Of a DNA stretch of 64,000 bases, positions 62,226 through 64,000 are shown piece by piece. This DNA comes from Halopseudomonas laoshanensis (GTDB taxonomy: Bacteria > Pseudomonadota > Gammaproteobacteria > Pseudomonadales > Pseudomonadaceae): the NCBI RefSeq assembly GCF_008365385.1, contig NZ_QOVF01000008.1, positions 53,857-117,856 on the forward strand. The letters run 5' to 3'. Each line of letters begins with the position of its first letter. Position 1 is the first letter of the stretch. The position numbers were made by a program, and so were the translations under genes. The notes beneath the pieces are model-generated. The model worked only from the letters and a program-made list of their open reading frames with translations, made no database searches and was not told the DNA's origin.

Positions 62226-63173
62226 ATGACCAAGTACCGCAGCAAATTACCGCAAATGCATGACCAGCTTTTTTTGACCGATGGCGGCCTGGAAACCACC
62301 CTGATTTTCCAGGACGGCGTGGATTTACCGCACTTTGCCTCCTTCACACTGCTCAAGGACAAGGACGGCCGTGACCGGTTGCGTCGCTATTACCAGCGCT
62401 ATGCCGAGATCGCCCGCGCCGGCCAGACCGGCTTTATCCTCGAGGCACCAACCTGGCGCGCCAGCGCTGACTGGGGCGCGAAGCTGGGTTACTCGAAACA
62501 GGCGCTGGTTAAAGCCAATGCCGACGCCATCTTTCTGCTCGAAGAAGTACGTGCCACCTGCCAAAGTGCAGACATGCCGGTGGTAATCAGCGGTTGCATC
62601 GGGCCACGCGGCGACGGCTATAACCCGGCCGAGATCATGGGCGAGGAAGAAGCCCAGGCTTTCCACAGCCTGCAAGTGAACACGTTTGCCAACAGCGAAG
62701 CGGACATGATCACCGCCATGACCATCACCAACCTGCCAGAAGCCATTGGCATCACCCGTGCTGCCCAGGCTGCCAGGATGCCATTGTGCCTGTCTTTCAC
62801 GGTGGAAACCGATGGCCGCCTGCCGACCGGGGAGACCCTGCGAACCGCCATCGAGACCGTTGACAATGCCACCGGCCACGGGCCAGTTTATTACATGATC
62901 AACTGCGCTCACCCCAGCCATTTCACTCAGGCCGTCGCCGGTGGTGAGTCCTGGCTGCAGCGCATCCGTGGCATCCGGGCCAATGCGTCCAAATGCAGCC
63001 ATGCGCAACTGGACAATGCGACCGAGCTGGACGCGGGCGATCCGATTGAACTGGGTCGGGAGTATGCGCAGTTGCGCGAACTGCTGCCCTGGCTCACCGT
63101 TCTGGGCGGCTGTTGTGGCACCGACCATCGCCACATCGAACAGATATGTGAGCACTGCGTAACCGAAGCTTGA
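62226..63173 (+). CDS. Homocysteine S-methyltransferase family protein
   Basis: 315 residues from the ATG at 62226 (GAAGGG upstream); 35 earlier codons are not family-like. Zinc ligands fit the family: Cys227 in INCAHP and Cys296-Cys297 in LGGCCGTDHRH. The start LFLTDGGLETTLIFQDGVDLP is typical of the MmuM-like branch that transfers methyl from S-methylmethionine or another sulfonium to a thiol. It stands alone upstream of the broken hydrolase gene; it might use a substrate other than homocysteine. Confidence 0.9.
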   Translation: MTKYRSKLPQMHDQLFLTDGGLETTLIFQDGVDLPHFASFTLLKDKDGRDRLRRYYQRYAEIARAGQTGFILEAPTWRASADWGAKLGYSKQALVKANADAIFLLEEVRATCQSADMPVVISGCIGPRGDGYNPAEIMGEEEAQAFHSLQVNTFANSEADMITAMTITNLPEAIGITRAAQAARMPLCLSFTVETDGRLPTGETLRTAIETVDNATGHGPVYYMINCAHPSHFTQAVAGGESWLQRIRGIRANASKCSHAQLDNATELDAGDPIELGREYAQLRELLPWLTVLGGCCGTDHRHIEQICEHCVTEA

Positions 63174-63192
63174 GGCTGCCAGCACTTGCAGC

Positions 63193-63212
63193 GCGGCCGC
63201 TTCGGCGGCCGC
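63193..63212 (+). terminator. UUCG tetraloop hairpin after the methyltransferase gene
   Basis: GCGGCCGC-TTCG-GCGGCCGC, a perfect 8-bp stem closed by the stable UUCG loop, 19 bases after the stop. The following CTTCCGTT is a weak T-run, so partial termination or mRNA stabilisation is likely. Confidence 0.55.
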
Positions 63213-63256
63213 CTTCCGTTGGGAAGGCACAGGATGATTTTAGTTCGGGGTGCGAT

Positions 63257-63901
63257 ATGCCAAGCCTACAACCCTACGTACGCGAAGCCGGATCCGGGCC
63301 CGGCGTGGTCTGCATTCATTCAAACGCCAGCACCTCCTCCCAATGGCGTGGGCTGATTGAACTGCTGGAAGCGACCCACCACGTACTGGCGCCAGACTCC
63401 TACGGTTCCGGCAAAAGCCCGGATTGGAGTTCAGAGAGTAAAATCGCCCTGCGTGACGAAGTTGAATTTATCGAGCCGGTGCTGGCGCGAGCGGGCACGC
63501 CGCTCATTTTGATCGGGCACTCCTACGGCGCGGCGGTTGCGCTGATGGCCGCCCTTGCCGACCCGGATCGCATCAGTGCACTGGTGCTCTACGAGCCGAC
63601 CCTGTTTACCCTGGTCGATGCCGAGAGCCCGCCACCAAATGGCGCAGATGGCATTCGCGCCGCGGTGGCCGCATCCAGTGCGGCGCTGGACGCAGGCGAT
63701 CGCGAACGTGCCGCCGAGCACTTTATTGATTACTGGATGGGGCCGGGGAGTTGGCAAGCAACGCCAGCACAACGACAACGCGCGATTGCCGATTCAACCG
63801 TCAACGTGCGCCGTTGGGCCCATGCCCTGCTCACCGAGCCAACGCCGGTGGGAGCGTTCGCCGCGTTGAAGATGCCGATACTCTATTTGCTCGGCGAGCG
63901 T
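63257..63901 (+). pseudogene. Alpha/beta hydrolase truncated by an insertion sequence
   Basis: The frame from the ATG at 63257 (MPSLQPYVREAGSGPGVVCIHSN) gives 215 residues of a hydrolase normally around 250-270. The nucleophile elbow GHSYGA and YGSGKSPDW are intact. Family sequence stops at PILYLLGER and changes abruptly to unrelated residues at the point where an IS3-type end begins (63902). The catalytic acid/His region is therefore missing, and the open frame to the window end is a chimera of gene and IS. Confidence 0.85.
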
Positions 63902-64000
63902 TGTAGTGGTCTACTAATCCCGGACACCGAAATGGGTGGTAAATTTACCGCCATAGCTGAGGTGTTCCATGACAAGACAACGTCGTACGTTTTCAACTGA
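63902..64000 (+). mobile_element. Left end of an IS3-family insertion sequence, continuing beyond window
   Basis: Begins TGTAGTGGTCTACTAATCC, a TG-starting end like the inverted repeats of the IS3 family, directly where the hydrolase homology ends. 67 bases in, an ORF starts MTRQRRTFST, the usual N-terminus of IS3-family OrfA transposase. The right end and target duplication are outside the window. Confidence 0.82.
63969..64000 (+). CDS. IS3-family transposase OrfA, N-terminal fragment
   Basis: Only the first ten codons are in the window: MTRQRRTFST. Full OrfA would be a helix-turn-helix protein of about 90-100 residues made together with OrfB by frameshifting. The start is assigned by resemblance to known IS3 OrfA N-termini. 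Confidence 0.7.
   Translation, partial: MTRQRRTFST

Overview
The window reads as a chromosomal segment of a gammaproteobacterium of the family Pseudomonadaceae. The main evidence is the long conserved block smpB / ratA-rnfH / bamE / fur / recN / grpE-dnaK-dnaJ / dapB / carAB / greA / yhbY / rlmE / ftsH-folP-glmM / tpiA-secG / tRNA-Leu / tRNA-fMet / rimP-nusA-infB-rbfA-truB-rpsO-pnp, an order I know from Pseudomonas. Product lengths and motifs also match Pseudomonas-type proteins. A marine or halophilic relative (Halopseudomonas-like) is a guess, not something the sequence proves.

Region 1 (1-5530, minus strand) is the start of an exopolysaccharide or capsule operon. Transcription runs from rfaH leftwards through an outer-membrane beta-barrel protein, a short Wza-type export protein, a Wzc-type tyrosine autokinase/co-polymerase and a PHP-type tyrosine phosphatase cut by the window edge. 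The long untranslated leader between rfaH and the first export gene carries an exact ops element (GGCGGTAGCGT), the known recruitment site of RfaH, so regulator and target are adjacent.

Region 2 (5531-40440) is housekeeping. It holds lldD, the trans-translation pair ssrA (tmRNA) and smpB, a Na+-dependent transporter, ratA-rnfH, bamE, fur, recN under a LexA box, and the heat-shock genes with a sigma-32 promoter before grpE and another before dnaK. These are followed by dapB, carAB, the ftsH-folP-glmM-tpiA-secG genes, two tRNAs and the rimP-to-pnp translation and RNA-decay cluster.

Region 3 (40600-64000) is accessory. It holds DUF72 and DUF503 genes, a small K+ channel, and an alpha/beta hydrolase. 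An HxlR regulator follows, divergent from an AhpD-like gene, with two identical-format operators between them and an SDR gene downstream. Next come a GMC dehydrogenase with a cysteine cluster and a Tat-exported small subunit, an MscS-type channel, and an NCS1 transporter. A TonB-dependent siderophore receptor carries an in-frame amber stop and has a Fur box upstream. Further right are a nitroreductase, a DUF2945-DUF488 pair, an esterase, an HxlR-SCP2 regulator divergent from an acyl-CoA dehydrogenase, a TPR regulator-like protein and a homocysteine S-methyltransferase homologue. The window ends in an alpha/beta hydrolase gene broken by the left end of an IS3-family insertion sequence.

I found no CRISPR array, prophage or rRNA. 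The observations most worth following are the rfaH/ops polysaccharide locus, the double HxlR operator, the GMC pair with a likely Fe-S cluster, the amber-interrupted receptor and the IS junction.
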